From Amycolatopsis vancoresmycina (GTDB lineage Bacteria; Actinomycetota; Actinomycetes; Mycobacteriales; Pseudonocardiaceae), in the NCBI RefSeq assembly GCF_000716785.1, contig NZ_JNYY01000010.1, forward strand, positions 124,001 through 188,000: 64,000 bases of DNA, given 5' to 3'. Under the pieces are notes generated by a model. The model did not search any database, was not told where the DNA came from, and saw only the letters and a list, made by a program, of their open reading frames with translations. The translations under genes and the position numbers were made by a program. Below are positions 8,202 through 16,607 of the stretch, in pieces (the stretch's first letter is position 1; every line of letters starts with the position of its first letter).

Positions 8202-9101
8202 ATGACCTTGATCGAAGACACGCGGGCCCGGCTCGGCGCGATCGGCGCGTGGTTGCCGAGCGCACCTCTGCAACCGCCCCCGGCGGTCGAACGCACGGCG
8301 ACGCGGCGCCTCGCCGACGCCGGCTACCGCTCGGTCTGGAGCGGCGAAGGACCCGGCACCCGGGAGGTGTTCGCCCACTTCGGCGACCTCCTGGCCACGG
8401 TGCCGGACGTCGTGCTCGGCACCGGCATCGCGAACCTGTGGGCCCGGCGCGGGGCGACCGCGCAGAAGGGCGGCGCGACGCTCGCCCATGCCCACCCGGG
8501 CCGGTTCGTGCTCGGCATCGGCGCCGGGCACGCGTTCCAGGCCACGAAGCTCGGCGAGGAGTACCGGCCCCTCGACCGGATGCGCACCTATCTGTCCGAA
8601 ATGGACGCCACGGAAGCCGAAAACCCTTCGCCGGTGGCGTTTCCGCGGGTGCTGGCCGCCGTCGGGCCGAAGATGCTGGCCCTCTCCCGCGACCTCGCGG
8701 ACGGCGCGCACCCCTTCGCCCAGCCGGTTTCGCACACGCCGTACGCCCGGGAAATCCTCGGGCCGGACAAGCTGCTGATCCCGCAGCAGACCGTCCTGCT
8801 CGGCAGCCGCGAGGACGCCCGCGAGAGCGTCCGGCGCCGGGTGGCGCAGTCACGCGAATACTCCGTCACCGTTTACCTCGCAGGCTGGAAACGGCTCGGG
8901 TACACCGAAGCCGACATCGCCGGGCCGAGCGACCGGTTCGTCGACGACCTGGTTCTCTGGGGCGACGCGGCGACCATCGCGAAACGCCTCGGCGAAGTGC
9001 TCGACGCGGGCGCGGACCACGTCCTGCTGACGCCGTCCGCCCCTTCGTTCGAGTCCACTGTGGACGCGCTGGCCGAGCTGGCGCCGGCGGTGGTCCGATG
9101 A
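8202..9101 (+). CDS. LLM-class F420-dependent oxidoreductase (first of a pair)
   Basis: 299-residue luciferase-like monooxygenase-superfamily TIM barrel, probably F420-dependent. Seen: AHPGRFVLGIGAGH near residue 100 (the coenzyme-binding HPGRF-G-G motif), LRDADGAHPF-type segment around 165-175, and LDAGADHVLLTP at the C-terminal end. ATG 8202 has GGAGGG upstream. It overlaps the second paralogue by 4 bases (ATGA) and is controlled by the TetR twin operator. The F420 cofactor is family inference; substrate not predictable. The pair probably arose by duplication. Confidence 0.85.
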   Translation: MTLIEDTRARLGAIGAWLPSAPLQPPPAVERTATRRLADAGYRSVWSGEGPGTREVFAHFGDLLATVPDVVLGTGIANLWARRGATAQKGGATLAHAHPGRFVLGIGAGHAFQATKLGEEYRPLDRMRTYLSEMDATEAENPSPVAFPRVLAAVGPKMLALSRDLADGAHPFAQPVSHTPYAREILGPDKLLIPQQTVLLGSREDARESVRRRVAQSREYSVTVYLAGWKRLGYTEADIAGPSDRFVDDLVLWGDAATIAKRLGEVLDAGADHVLLTPSAPSFESTVDALAELAPAVVR

Positions 9102-9910
9102 GCGTCGGGATCTGGCGGTTCTTCGACGGCGCCCCGATCGGCGAGCTCCGCGAAACGGCCGCCGAGGTCGAGGAACTCGGCTTCGACGCGCTGTGGTTCG
9201 GCGAGTTCGGCGGCCGCGAGGCGTTCACCCAGGCGGCGCTGCTGCTCGCGGCGACGTCCCGGCTCACGATCGCCACCGGCGTCGCCCGGTTCGACCAGCG
9301 CTCCCCGCTCGCGGCGGAAGGCGCGATCCGCGCGCTGGGCGAGGCGTACCCCGGCCGATTCGTCGCCGGGCTGGGCGGGCACCGGCCGGGCACGCGGCCG
9401 CTGACCGCGTTGCGCGAGTACCTCGACGGGATGGACGCGGCCGAGCTGCCGGGCCTGCCCCCGCCGACACCCCGCCCCCGGCGGGTGCTCGCCGCGCTGG
9501 GCCCGAAGCTCCTGGACCTGGCGGCCGAACGCGCCGACGGCGCCCACCCGTACTTCGTCCCGCCGGAGCACACGGCGATGGCCCGCGAACGCCTCGGCCC
9601 CGGCAAGTACCTCGCCGTCGAGCAGGCGGTGCTCCTCGAGCCGGCCCCCGAGGCGGCCCGGGAGCACGTGGGCCTCTACGTCCGGCAGGCGGTGCACCAC
9701 CAGCAGAACCTGCGCCGCCTCGGCTTCACCGACGCCGACCTGGCCGGCGGCGGCAGCGACCGCCTGGTCGACGCCATCGTCGCGACCGGCGAACAGGCGA
9801 TCGCGGACCGCATCCAGGCCCACCTCGACGCGGGCGCCGACCACGTCTGCCTCCAGGTCCTGTCCCGCACCCCCGACTCCTACCCCCGCCTGGCCGCCCT
9901 CCTCCCTTGA
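9098..9910 (+). CDS. LLM-class F420-dependent oxidoreductase (second of a pair)
   Basis: 270-residue paralogue of the gene before it, started at ATG 9098 overlapping the upstream stop, so translationally coupled. Shared landmarks: AYPGRFVAGLGGH, YLDGMDAAELPG, RVLAALGPKLLDLAAERADGAHPYF divided over about 125-160, LGPGKYLAVEQAVLLE and LDAGADHVCLQVL. Strong parallels position by position suggest a co-acting or heteromeric pair on one substrate class; this is inferred. Immediately downstream is the 21-bp-period repeat array. Confidence 0.85.
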   Translation: MSVGIWRFFDGAPIGELRETAAEVEELGFDALWFGEFGGREAFTQAALLLAATSRLTIATGVARFDQRSPLAAEGAIRALGEAYPGRFVAGLGGHRPGTRPLTALREYLDGMDAAELPGLPPPTPRPRRVLAALGPKLLDLAAERADGAHPYFVPPEHTAMARERLGPGKYLAVEQAVLLEPAPEAAREHVGLYVRQAVHHQQNLRRLGFTDADLAGGGSDRLVDAIVATGEQAIADRIQAHLDAGADHVCLQVLSRTPDSYPRLAALLP

Positions 9911-9917
9911 CCGGAAC

Positions 9918-10063
9918 GGACGACACGCGCACCGGCACGGACGACACGCGCACCGGGATGGACGACACGGCTGCCCGACCAGGCGGCGACCGTGTCGTCC
10001 GGCCAGGTACGCGTGTCGTCCATCTGCGTACGCGTGTCGTCCGGCCGGGTACGCGTGTCGTCC
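9918..10063. repeat. 21-bp-period repeat array, direct then inverted
   Basis: GGACGACACGCG starts at 9918 and 9939 and a variant (GGACGACACGG) at 9960; its reverse complement CGTGTCGTCC starts at 9991, 10012, 10033 and 10054. Every step within each half is exactly 21 bp, and the halves are inverted relative to each other, so a long imperfect cruciform or stem is possible. Spacer bases vary. It fills most of the 299-bp gap between the oxidoreductase and ankyrin genes; nothing else is seen there but the ankyrin ribosome site. I do not think it is coding, although a multiple of 3 leaves frames open. Confidence 0.88.
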
Positions 10064-10209
10064 GTCGGGGTAGGGTGGCGGGGCGCGGTGCGGGCCGCGT
10101 CCCGTCCGCGGAAAGGGCCGAGCCCACCCCCGTTTCACCGCACCACCAGCTCCGCACCTTCTTCCTGCCCGGTGCCGGCGGACCACGGGCGACGAGGGAA
10201 GGAGGCACC

Positions 10210-11526
10210 ATGGGCGTGCTGCCCGCCAAACCCAGCCTGGACCAGCTGCGCAAACGCGCGAAGGACCTCGCGCGCGCCGAAGGCGTCAAACTCGCCGAAG
10301 CGCAGTTCCGCATCGCGCGGGACCACGGGTTCCCGAGCTGGCCGAAGCTGCAGGCCTACGTCCGCCGCGTCACCGAGCACGGCGAAACCCTGCAGCACCC
10401 GTACCACCAGGACGCCGGCTACTACGCCGAACGCGCGCTCGGGCTGCTCGCCTCGGCCGAGGACGACACCCCCGGCGCGAAAGAGCCGTTCGACCGCTGG
10501 GGGCAGCCTCTCACCCGCGACGGCGCCCGCACGGTCGTCGCCCGGGAACACGGTTTCGTTTCCTGGAAAGCACTCCGCGAGCACGTCAAGTCGCTTGTGG
10601 ACAGTGGCGAGCCGTTCGCCCGCGCCTACCGGGCGATCGAAGCGCGGGACCCGGAGCTGCTCGAAACGCTGCTCGGCGAGTTCCCCGGCCTCGTCGGCGC
10701 CCGCGGCACCAACGGCAACGACCTGCTCGGCATGGCGGGCGCGACGCACGACGAGCGGCTCAGCCGCATCCTCCTCGACCACGGCGCCGACCCCGCCCGC
10801 GGCAACGTCCACGGCTGGACACCCCTGCACCAGGCGGCCTACAGCAACCTGCCCCTCCTGCTCGACTTGCTCCTGCAGCACGGCGCACCCGTCGACGTCT
10901 CCGCCCGGGGCGACGGCGGCACACCCCTGGTCGTCGCCCTGTTCTGGGGCCACCGGGAAGCCGCGGAAAAGCTGGCGGAACACAGCCACGCGCCGGGCAA
11001 CCTGCGGGTCGCGGCCGGGCTCGGCCACCTCGACGCCGTCGAGGAGCTCCTGACCTCGGGCCGCGGCGGCGTCCACCGGGGTTTTTACCGTCCCCACAGC
11101 GGTTTCCCGGCCTGGCACCCGGCCGACGACCCCGCCGAAGTCAGGGACGAAGCCCTCGCCTGGGCGGCGCGCAACGACCGCACCGACGCACTCAGGACCC
11201 TCGTCGAACGCGGAGCCGACGTGAACGCCGACGTCTACCGCGGCACCGCGCTTGCCTGGGCGGCGGCGCAGGGCAGGCTCGCTGCCGTCCGGACGCTCCT
11301 CGACCTCGGCGCCGACGTGAACTTCCGCGGCACGTTCGGCGGCCCGAACCACGGCGAAGGCGTCACGGCCCTGCACCTGGCCGCGCAGTCCGGCCACCTC
11401 GACGTCATCCGCACCCTCGTCGAAAACGGCGCCGACCCCGCCGCGCGGGACGCCATCTTCGACGGCACCCCGGAGAAGTGGGCGGAGGTGTGCGGGCAGC
11501 CGGCCGCGCGGGACCTGCTGCGGTAG
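10210..11526 (+). CDS. Ankyrin-repeat protein
   Basis: 438 residues, cytoplasmic (no signal peptide or membrane span). ATG 10210 follows GGAGG by 5 bases. The N-terminus has two copies of a short motif (ARDHGFPSWPKLQAYVRR near 35 and AREHGFVSWKALREHV near 120), the usual prelude to this ankyrin family. From about 150 come repeats: GWTPLHQAAYSNLPLLLDLLL, divided by typical GADxN/TPLHxAA turns, TALAWAAAQGRLAAVRTLLDLGADVN and TALHLAAQSGHLDVIRTLVENGAD in register. It binds proteins by family inference; partner unknown. It ends at a strong terminator, so it is probably monocistronic. Confidence 0.85.
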   Translation: MGVLPAKPSLDQLRKRAKDLARAEGVKLAEAQFRIARDHGFPSWPKLQAYVRRVTEHGETLQHPYHQDAGYYAERALGLLASAEDDTPGAKEPFDRWGQPLTRDGARTVVAREHGFVSWKALREHVKSLVDSGEPFARAYRAIEARDPELLETLLGEFPGLVGARGTNGNDLLGMAGATHDERLSRILLDHGADPARGNVHGWTPLHQAAYSNLPLLLDLLLQHGAPVDVSARGDGGTPLVVALFWGHREAAEKLAEHSHAPGNLRVAAGLGHLDAVEELLTSGRGGVHRGFYRPHSGFPAWHPADDPAEVRDEALAWAARNDRTDALRTLVERGADVNADVYRGTALAWAAAQGRLAAVRTLLDLGADVNFRGTFGGPNHGEGVTALHLAAQSGHLDVIRTLVENGADPAARDAIFDGTPEKWAEVCGQPAARDLLR

Positions 11527-11531
11527 ACAAG

Positions 11532-11579
11532 CGGAGTCTGTAGTCCGTATCTTCGGAGGCGGACTACAGACTCCGTTTT
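11532..11579 (+). terminator. Intrinsic terminator after the ankyrin gene
   Basis: Perfect 16-bp stem (CGGAGTCTGTAGTCCG and its complement) with a 12-base loop followed by TTTT, 5 bases after the stop codon. Confidence 0.92.
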
Positions 11580-11597
11580 GCCCACTGGGAGGATCTT

Positions 11598-12479
11598 GTG
11601 AACTCACCTCGCGATGTCTTCGCCGCGTTGTCCGACGGGATCAGCGAAGGACGCTTCAGCGAGCTGTCGGCGCTCTACGCCGAAGACGTCGTCGTCGAAC
11701 ACCCGCAAGCCGTGCCGCGGCCGACTCGCCTCCACGGCCGCGCCGCGGTCCACGAGCGGTTCACCAGCGCCCTCGCCGGGGCGCTGCGGCTCAACCGCAA
11801 GAACGTCGTCGTCCACGAAACGACCGACCCCGAAGTGATTGTCGCCGAATACGACTACGACGCCGAGTCGGTGGCGACCGGCCGCACCATCCCGGCGGCC
11901 AACATCCAGGTGCTGCGCATCCGCGACGGCCTGATCGTCCATTCCCGCGACTACCACGACTACCTGCGGCTGGCGGTCATCCGCGACGGCGTCGACCAGC
12001 TGGTCAAGGCCTACGAGCAGGCGCCGCCGCGCGATTTGTCGCCGATCGGACCACGGACGTCGAGCGACCCGGCGAGCCGCCGCGGGGTGTTCGAGCGGCT
12101 CGTCCACGGCGTGTGCGACAAGGTCGGCCCGGACCTGGCCGAGCTCTACGCCGAGCCGACGCACGTGACGCACCCGTTCCAGCCGGGCTCGGCCGTCGTC
12201 CGCACGCGCGAGGAGCTGCGGGCGCATTTCGGGCAAGCAGCGGCCATGGGCGTCGACTTCGAGATCGCCGACCTGGTCACCTACGAAGGCACCGACCCCG
12301 AGGTGCTGATCGCCGAGTTCGCCTACCAGGGCGAGTACGGCGGGCGGCCGGTCCGGATCGCCAACATCTTCGCCATGCGGATCCGCGACGGCCTGGTCGT
12401 CGAATCCCGCGACTACGGCGACCACCTCGGCATCGCCGGCGACCTCGGCACGATCCCCGAGCTGGCCGCGAAGCTCTAA
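11598..12479 (+). CDS. Tandem SnoaL-like (NTF2-fold) protein
   Basis: 293 residues from GTG 11598 with GGGAGGA upstream. It contains two SnoaL-like NTF2 domains in one chain, about 1-135 and 150-290: the same elements recur as EVIVAEYDYDAES / IRDGLIVHSRDYHDYLRLA and EVLIAEFAYQGEY / IRDGLVVESRDYGDHLGIA. Such domains are polyketide-cyclase/isomerase-like pockets; single-domain members usually dimerise, so the fusion may be a built-in dimer. No catalytic residue can be assigned and no partner enzyme is adjacent. It overlaps the converging DUF397 gene by 4 bases. Confidence 0.8.
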   Translation: MNSPRDVFAALSDGISEGRFSELSALYAEDVVVEHPQAVPRPTRLHGRAAVHERFTSALAGALRLNRKNVVVHETTDPEVIVAEYDYDAESVATGRTIPAANIQVLRIRDGLIVHSRDYHDYLRLAVIRDGVDQLVKAYEQAPPRDLSPIGPRTSSDPASRRGVFERLVHGVCDKVGPDLAELYAEPTHVTHPFQPGSAVVRTREELRAHFGQAAAMGVDFEIADLVTYEGTDPEVLIAEFAYQGEYGGRPVRIANIFAMRIRDGLVVESRDYGDHLGIAGDLGTIPELAAKL

Positions 12480-12754
12480 GCCTGGGCGAGGTCCTCGGGC
12501 AGGTCGAACTCGCCGTCGCGGACGCCCTTGACGAACGCGTCCCACTCCCCCGGCGTGAAGACGAGGGTCACGCCGTCCGGCTTCGCCGACTGCCGCATCG
12601 CGGTGTAGGTGACGCCGTCGGTGTGCTCGATGAAGGCGTACTCGACGCAGTCGTCGAGGGTGACGCCTTCGGGCTCGGCCCGGATCCACTCGGCCTTCGT
12701 GAAGTCGAGGTGGTGCCGGATGTGCGCCTTGTCGTCGACCGGCTGATCACTCAT
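12476..12754 (-). CDS. DUF397 protein without its usual regulator partner
   Basis: 92 residues. The DUF397 pattern is clear in the second half: CVEYAFIEHTDGVTYTAMRQS near 40, then LVFTPGEWDAFVKGVRDGEFD near 70, with the family's single Cys and GEFD ending. DUF397 genes in actinomycetes normally sit beside an XRE-type (Scr1-like) regulator and act with it as toxin-like or developmental modules; no such gene is in the neighbourhood, so this is an orphan copy. The N-terminal extension (DDKAHIRHHLDFTKAEWIRAE) matches members that use the leading W. Confidence 0.75.
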   Translation of the reverse strand: MSDQPVDDKAHIRHHLDFTKAEWIRAEPEGVTLDDCVEYAFIEHTDGVTYTAMRQSAKPDGVTLVFTPGEWDAFVKGVRDGEFDLPEDLAQA

Positions 12755-12787
12755 GTCACCAGCGTAGCGACCCGGGCACCGAACGCA

Positions 12788-12822
12788 CCGAAGGGGACGC
12801 CCGCGACGGGCGTCCCCTTCGG
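12788..12822 (-). terminator. Terminator of the ilvBNC operon
   Basis: Perfect 16-bp stem (CCGAAGGGGACGCCCG and complement) with a 3-base loop, 14 bases past the ilvC stop; no T-run. Confidence 0.85.
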
Positions 12823-12836
12823 CGTCTGGAAAAGGA

Positions 12837-13850
<1,014 letters not shown>

Positions 13851-13882
13851 GGGGGTACTGCTTCCTTTCCTGACTTACGTCT

Positions 13883-14389
13883 TTAACGCGGTGAAGTAGC
13901 GGTGATCGAGCGGGCGCCTCGCCCGACCGCGACCATGCCGGACTGGACCAGCTCGCGGATGCCATACGGCTCCAGCATCCGCAGCAGGGCGCCGATCTTG
14001 TCCGACGTCCCGGTCGCCTCGACGGTGAGCGCCTCCGGGGACACGTCCACCACCTTCGCACGGAAGAGCTGGACGGTTTCGAGGACCTGGCTGCGCACGG
14101 TGTTGTCGGCGCGCACCTTCACCAGCAGCAGTTCGCGCTGCACGGCGGTCGACTGCTCCAGCTCGACGATCTTGATCACGTTGACCAGCTTGTTGAGCTG
14201 CTTCGTCACCTGTTCGAGCGGTAGCTCTTCCACGGCGACCACGATCGTCATGCGGGACACCTCGGGGTTTTCCGTGGGCCCGACGGCGAGGGACTCGATG
14301 TTGAACCCGCGGCGGGAGAACAGGCCGGACACGCGCGCGAGCACACCGGGCTTGTTCTCGACCAGGACACTCAGCGTGTGGACGCTCAT
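13883..14389 (-). CDS. ilvN: Acetolactate synthase regulatory subunit
   Basis: 168-residue small subunit that activates the IlvB catalytic subunit and gives valine feedback inhibition. Start at ATG 14389, one base after the ilvB stop. Seen: N-terminal ACT domain MSVHTLSVLVENKPGVLARV with GLFSRRGFNIESLAVG, and the second half (RELLLVKVRA, ALTVEATGTSDKIGALLRML) of the ACT-like C-terminal domain. Orthologue of Rv3002c; lies between ilvB and ilvC in one operon, so dosage with IlvB is matched by coupling. Confidence 0.95.
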   Translation of the reverse strand: MSVHTLSVLVENKPGVLARVSGLFSRRGFNIESLAVGPTENPEVSRMTIVVAVEELPLEQVTKQLNKLVNVIKIVELEQSTAVQRELLLVKVRADNTVRSQVLETVQLFRAKVVDVSPEALTVEATGTSDKIGALLRMLEPYGIRELVQSGMVAVGRGARSITATSPR

Positions 14390-14390
14390 C

Positions 14391-16283
14391 TCAGCGCTCA
14401 CCCTCTCCGGCGGCTTCCGCGGCAGCCTCGGTCGTCTCGACCGACACCTCGTCGTCGTCGAACAGCGGCCGGATGCCCCGGACCGCCATGATCTCGTCGT
14501 TGCCGGTGCCCGCGGCGACCATCGGCCACACCTGGGCATCCTTCCCCACGACGAAGTCGATCACGACGGGGCGGTCGTTGATTTCCATCGCGCGGCGGAT
14601 GGTGGCGTCGACGTCTTCCTTCGTCTCGCACCGCAGGCCCGCGCAGCCCAGCGCCTCGGCCAGCAGCACGAAGTCCGGGATGCGGTGCTTGTGCGTGCCG
14701 AGGTCGGTGTTGGAGTACCGCTCCGAGTAGAAGAGGTTCTGCCACTGCCGGACCATGCCCAGGTTGCCGTTGTTGATCACGGCGACCTTGATCGGCGCGC
14801 CTTCGATGGCGCAGGTGGCCAGTTCCTGGTTCGTCATCTGGAAGCAGCCGTCGCCGTCGATCGCCCACACCTGCGTGTCCGGGACGCCGAACTGCGCGCC
14901 CATCGCGGCCGGCACCGCGAAGCCCATGGTGCCGAGGCCGCCGGAGTTGATCCAGGTGCGCGGGTTCTCGTACTTGACGAACTGCGCGGCCCACATCTGG
15001 TGCTGGCCGACCCCCGCGGCGTACACGGCGTCCGGGCCGACGATCTCGCCGATCCGCTCGATGACGTACTGCGGCGACAGCGAACCGTCGTCGGGCCACT
15101 CGTAGCCGGCCGGGTAGGTCTTGCGCCAGTCGTCGGCCTGGGTCCACCAGTCGGCCAGGTCCGGCTTGCCGCCGTGGTCGAACTCCGTCTTCACGGCGGT
15201 GATCAGCTCGCCGATGATCTCCTTGCAGTCGCCCACGATCGGGACGTCGGCCTTGCGGTTCTTGGAGATCTCGGCCGGGTCGATGTCGGCGTGCACGATC
15301 GCGGCGTCCGGCGCGAAGGAGGACAGCTGGCCGGTGACCCGGTCGTCGAACCGGGCGCCGAGCGCGATCAGCAGGTCGGCGCGCTGCATGGCCGCGACCG
15401 CGGCAACCGAGCCGTGCATGCCCGGCATGCCGAGGTGCTGCGGGTGCGAGTCGGGGAACGCGCCGCGCGCCATCAGCGTGGTGACGACCGGGATGTTGGT
15501 CAGCTCGGCGAGCTGCTTCAGCTGCTCGTGCGCCTCGGCCTTGATGACGCCACCGCCGACGTAGAGCACCGGGCGTCGCGACTTCGCGATCAGCTTCGCG
15601 GCTTCGCGGACCTGCTTGCCGTGCGGGCGCAGCGTGGGGCGGTAGCCCGGCAGCCGCAGCTCGGTCGGCCAGGAGAACGAGGTCATCTCCTGCAGCACGT
15701 CCTTGGGGATGTCCACCAGGACCGGACCGGGGCGGCCGGTCGCGGCCAGGTGGAACGCCTCGGCGATGGTCCGCGGGATGTCCGCGGGGTCCGTGACGAG
15801 GAAGTTGTGCTTGGTGATCGGCATGGTGATGCCGCAGATGTCGGCTTCCTGGAACGCGTCGGTGCCGATCAGCGCGCGGGACTGCTGGCCGGTGATGGCC
15901 ACGACCGGGACCGAGTCCATGTTCGCGTCGGCGAGCGGGGTGACCAGGTTGGTCGCGCCCGGGCCCGAGGTGGCCATGCAGACGCCGACCTTGCCGGTGG
16001 CCTGTGCGTAGCCGGTGGCCGCGTGCCCGGCGCCCTGCTCGTGGCGGACCAGGACGTGGCGGACCTTCGTCGAGTCCAGCAGCGGGTCGTAGGCGGGCAG
16101 GATGGTGCCGCCCGGGATCCCGAAGACCACCTCGGCGCCGACGGCCTCGAGCGAGCGCACGAGGGACTGCGCGCCGGTGACGCGCACCGGCGTTCCCGCC
16201 GGTGGAGCCGGCTTCGGACGTGCTCCGGGCGTTCCGGGCGTCGGCCCGGGCTTCGCGTCGCTGCGCGACGTCGCACTGGTCAT
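14391..16283 (-). CDS. ilvB: Acetolactate synthase catalytic subunit
   Basis: Thiamine-diphosphate enzyme joining two pyruvates, or pyruvate and 2-ketobutyrate; first common step to valine/leucine and isoleucine. 630 residues from ATG 16283 (GAGGCAG upstream). A Pro/Ala/Gly-rich leader of about 33 residues precedes the PYR domain. Seen: catalytic Glu82 in HEQGAGHAATGYA, VFGIPGGTILPAYD, FAD-type middle domain (LIALGARFDDRVTG), and the ThDP-binding GDGCFQMTNQEL with its Asp and Asn near 470-480. The upstream region carries a Leu/Val leader peptide and attenuator, so expression follows charged branched-chain tRNA levels. Orthologue of Rv3003c. Confidence 0.96.
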   Translation of the reverse strand: MTSATSRSDAKPGPTPGTPGARPKPAPPAGTPVRVTGAQSLVRSLEAVGAEVVFGIPGGTILPAYDPLLDSTKVRHVLVRHEQGAGHAATGYAQATGKVGVCMATSGPGATNLVTPLADANMDSVPVVAITGQQSRALIGTDAFQEADICGITMPITKHNFLVTDPADIPRTIAEAFHLAATGRPGPVLVDIPKDVLQEMTSFSWPTELRLPGYRPTLRPHGKQVREAAKLIAKSRRPVLYVGGGVIKAEAHEQLKQLAELTNIPVVTTLMARGAFPDSHPQHLGMPGMHGSVAAVAAMQRADLLIALGARFDDRVTGQLSSFAPDAAIVHADIDPAEISKNRKADVPIVGDCKEIIGELITAVKTEFDHGGKPDLADWWTQADDWRKTYPAGYEWPDDGSLSPQYVIERIGEIVGPDAVYAAGVGQHQMWAAQFVKYENPRTWINSGGLGTMGFAVPAAMGAQFGVPDTQVWAIDGDGCFQMTNQELATCAIEGAPIKVAVINNGNLGMVRQWQNLFYSERYSNTDLGTHKHRIPDFVLLAEALGCAGLRCETKEDVDATIRRAMEINDRPVVIDFVVGKDAQVWPMVAAGTGNDEIMAVRGIRPLFDDDEVSVETTEAAAEAAGEGER

Positions 16284-16365
16284 CGGTTCTGCCTCGTGGG
16301 TCTCGGTGTCACTCGTTCGGGTCGGTTTTGTGCGGTGGGGCCGGGAATCTCTTCCCTCGGGCAAC

Positions 16366-16402
16366 AAAAAACCCTCGCCGACCGTAAGGTCGCACGAGGG
16401 TT
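16366..16402 (-). terminator. Attenuator terminator upstream of ilvB
   Basis: On the minus strand AACCCTCG ... CGAGGGTT form the outer 8 bp, CGACC/GGTCG an inner helix, followed by six T residues. It lies 86 bases before ilvB and after a Leu/Val leader peptide. A perfect 12-bp inverted repeat (16404-16415 with 16435-16446) links the tail of the leader peptide to the foot of this hairpin. Confidence 0.9.
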
Positions 16403-16430
16403 CGCGCGTCGACGCAGCGGAAAGTCTTCC

Positions 16431-16478
16431 CTAAGCGTCGACGCGCTTGGGAAGTACGAGGCCGGTCAGCGGTGTCAC
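16431..16478 (-). CDS. Leucine/valine leader peptide of ilvB (15 aa)
   Basis: GTG 16478 to TAG 16431 encodes (M)TPLTGLVLPKRVDA. The run Leu-Val-Leu uses CTC GTA CTT; GTA and CTT are uncommon in this GC-rich background, which would sharpen stalling when charged tRNA is short. The GTG sits 7 bases after a perfect-spaced -10 box and has no ribosome site, so the transcript is predicted leaderless. Leader-peptide attenuation of ilvB is known in other actinobacteria; this sequence and its pairing are read directly here. Confidence 0.85.
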   Translation of the reverse strand: MTPLTGLVLPKRVDA

Positions 16479-16485
16479 AGCGATG

Positions 16486-16515
16486 ACGCTAGACCGAACG
16501 CCCCGCGGGTGTCAA
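16486..16515 (-). promoter_or_regulatory. ilvB operon promoter
   Basis: Minus strand: consensus -35 TTGACA (16510-16515), 18-bp spacer, -10 TAGCGT (16486-16491), and 7 bases to the leader-peptide GTG. The best housekeeping-type promoter in the window. Confidence 0.85.
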
Positions 16516-16607
16516 CTCTGCGGGACGACGTGTCCGCATCGTGGACGTGGGTCACACCGGCGCGACCCGGGTCCGGGCCGGTCAGCGCCGCGGTGCACCA
16601 TTTGCGG

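Noticed and set aside
9918..10063. CRISPR array
   Set aside because: Repeat cores are only 10-12 bases with 9-base spacers, orientation flips, and there are no cas genes.
9911..10205. Coding reading of the 21-bp repeat region (repeats such as GTDDTRT or TRVVRPG)
   Set aside because: The repeat step is a multiple of 3, so frames stay open by arithmetic; there is no ribosome site, no third-position pattern, and both strands look equally open.
13902..16600. Long plus-strand frame running into the Cfp6-like gene
   Set aside because: The part before 16600 is antisense to ilvN and ilvB with shadow composition; only the last 149 codons are a recognisable protein.
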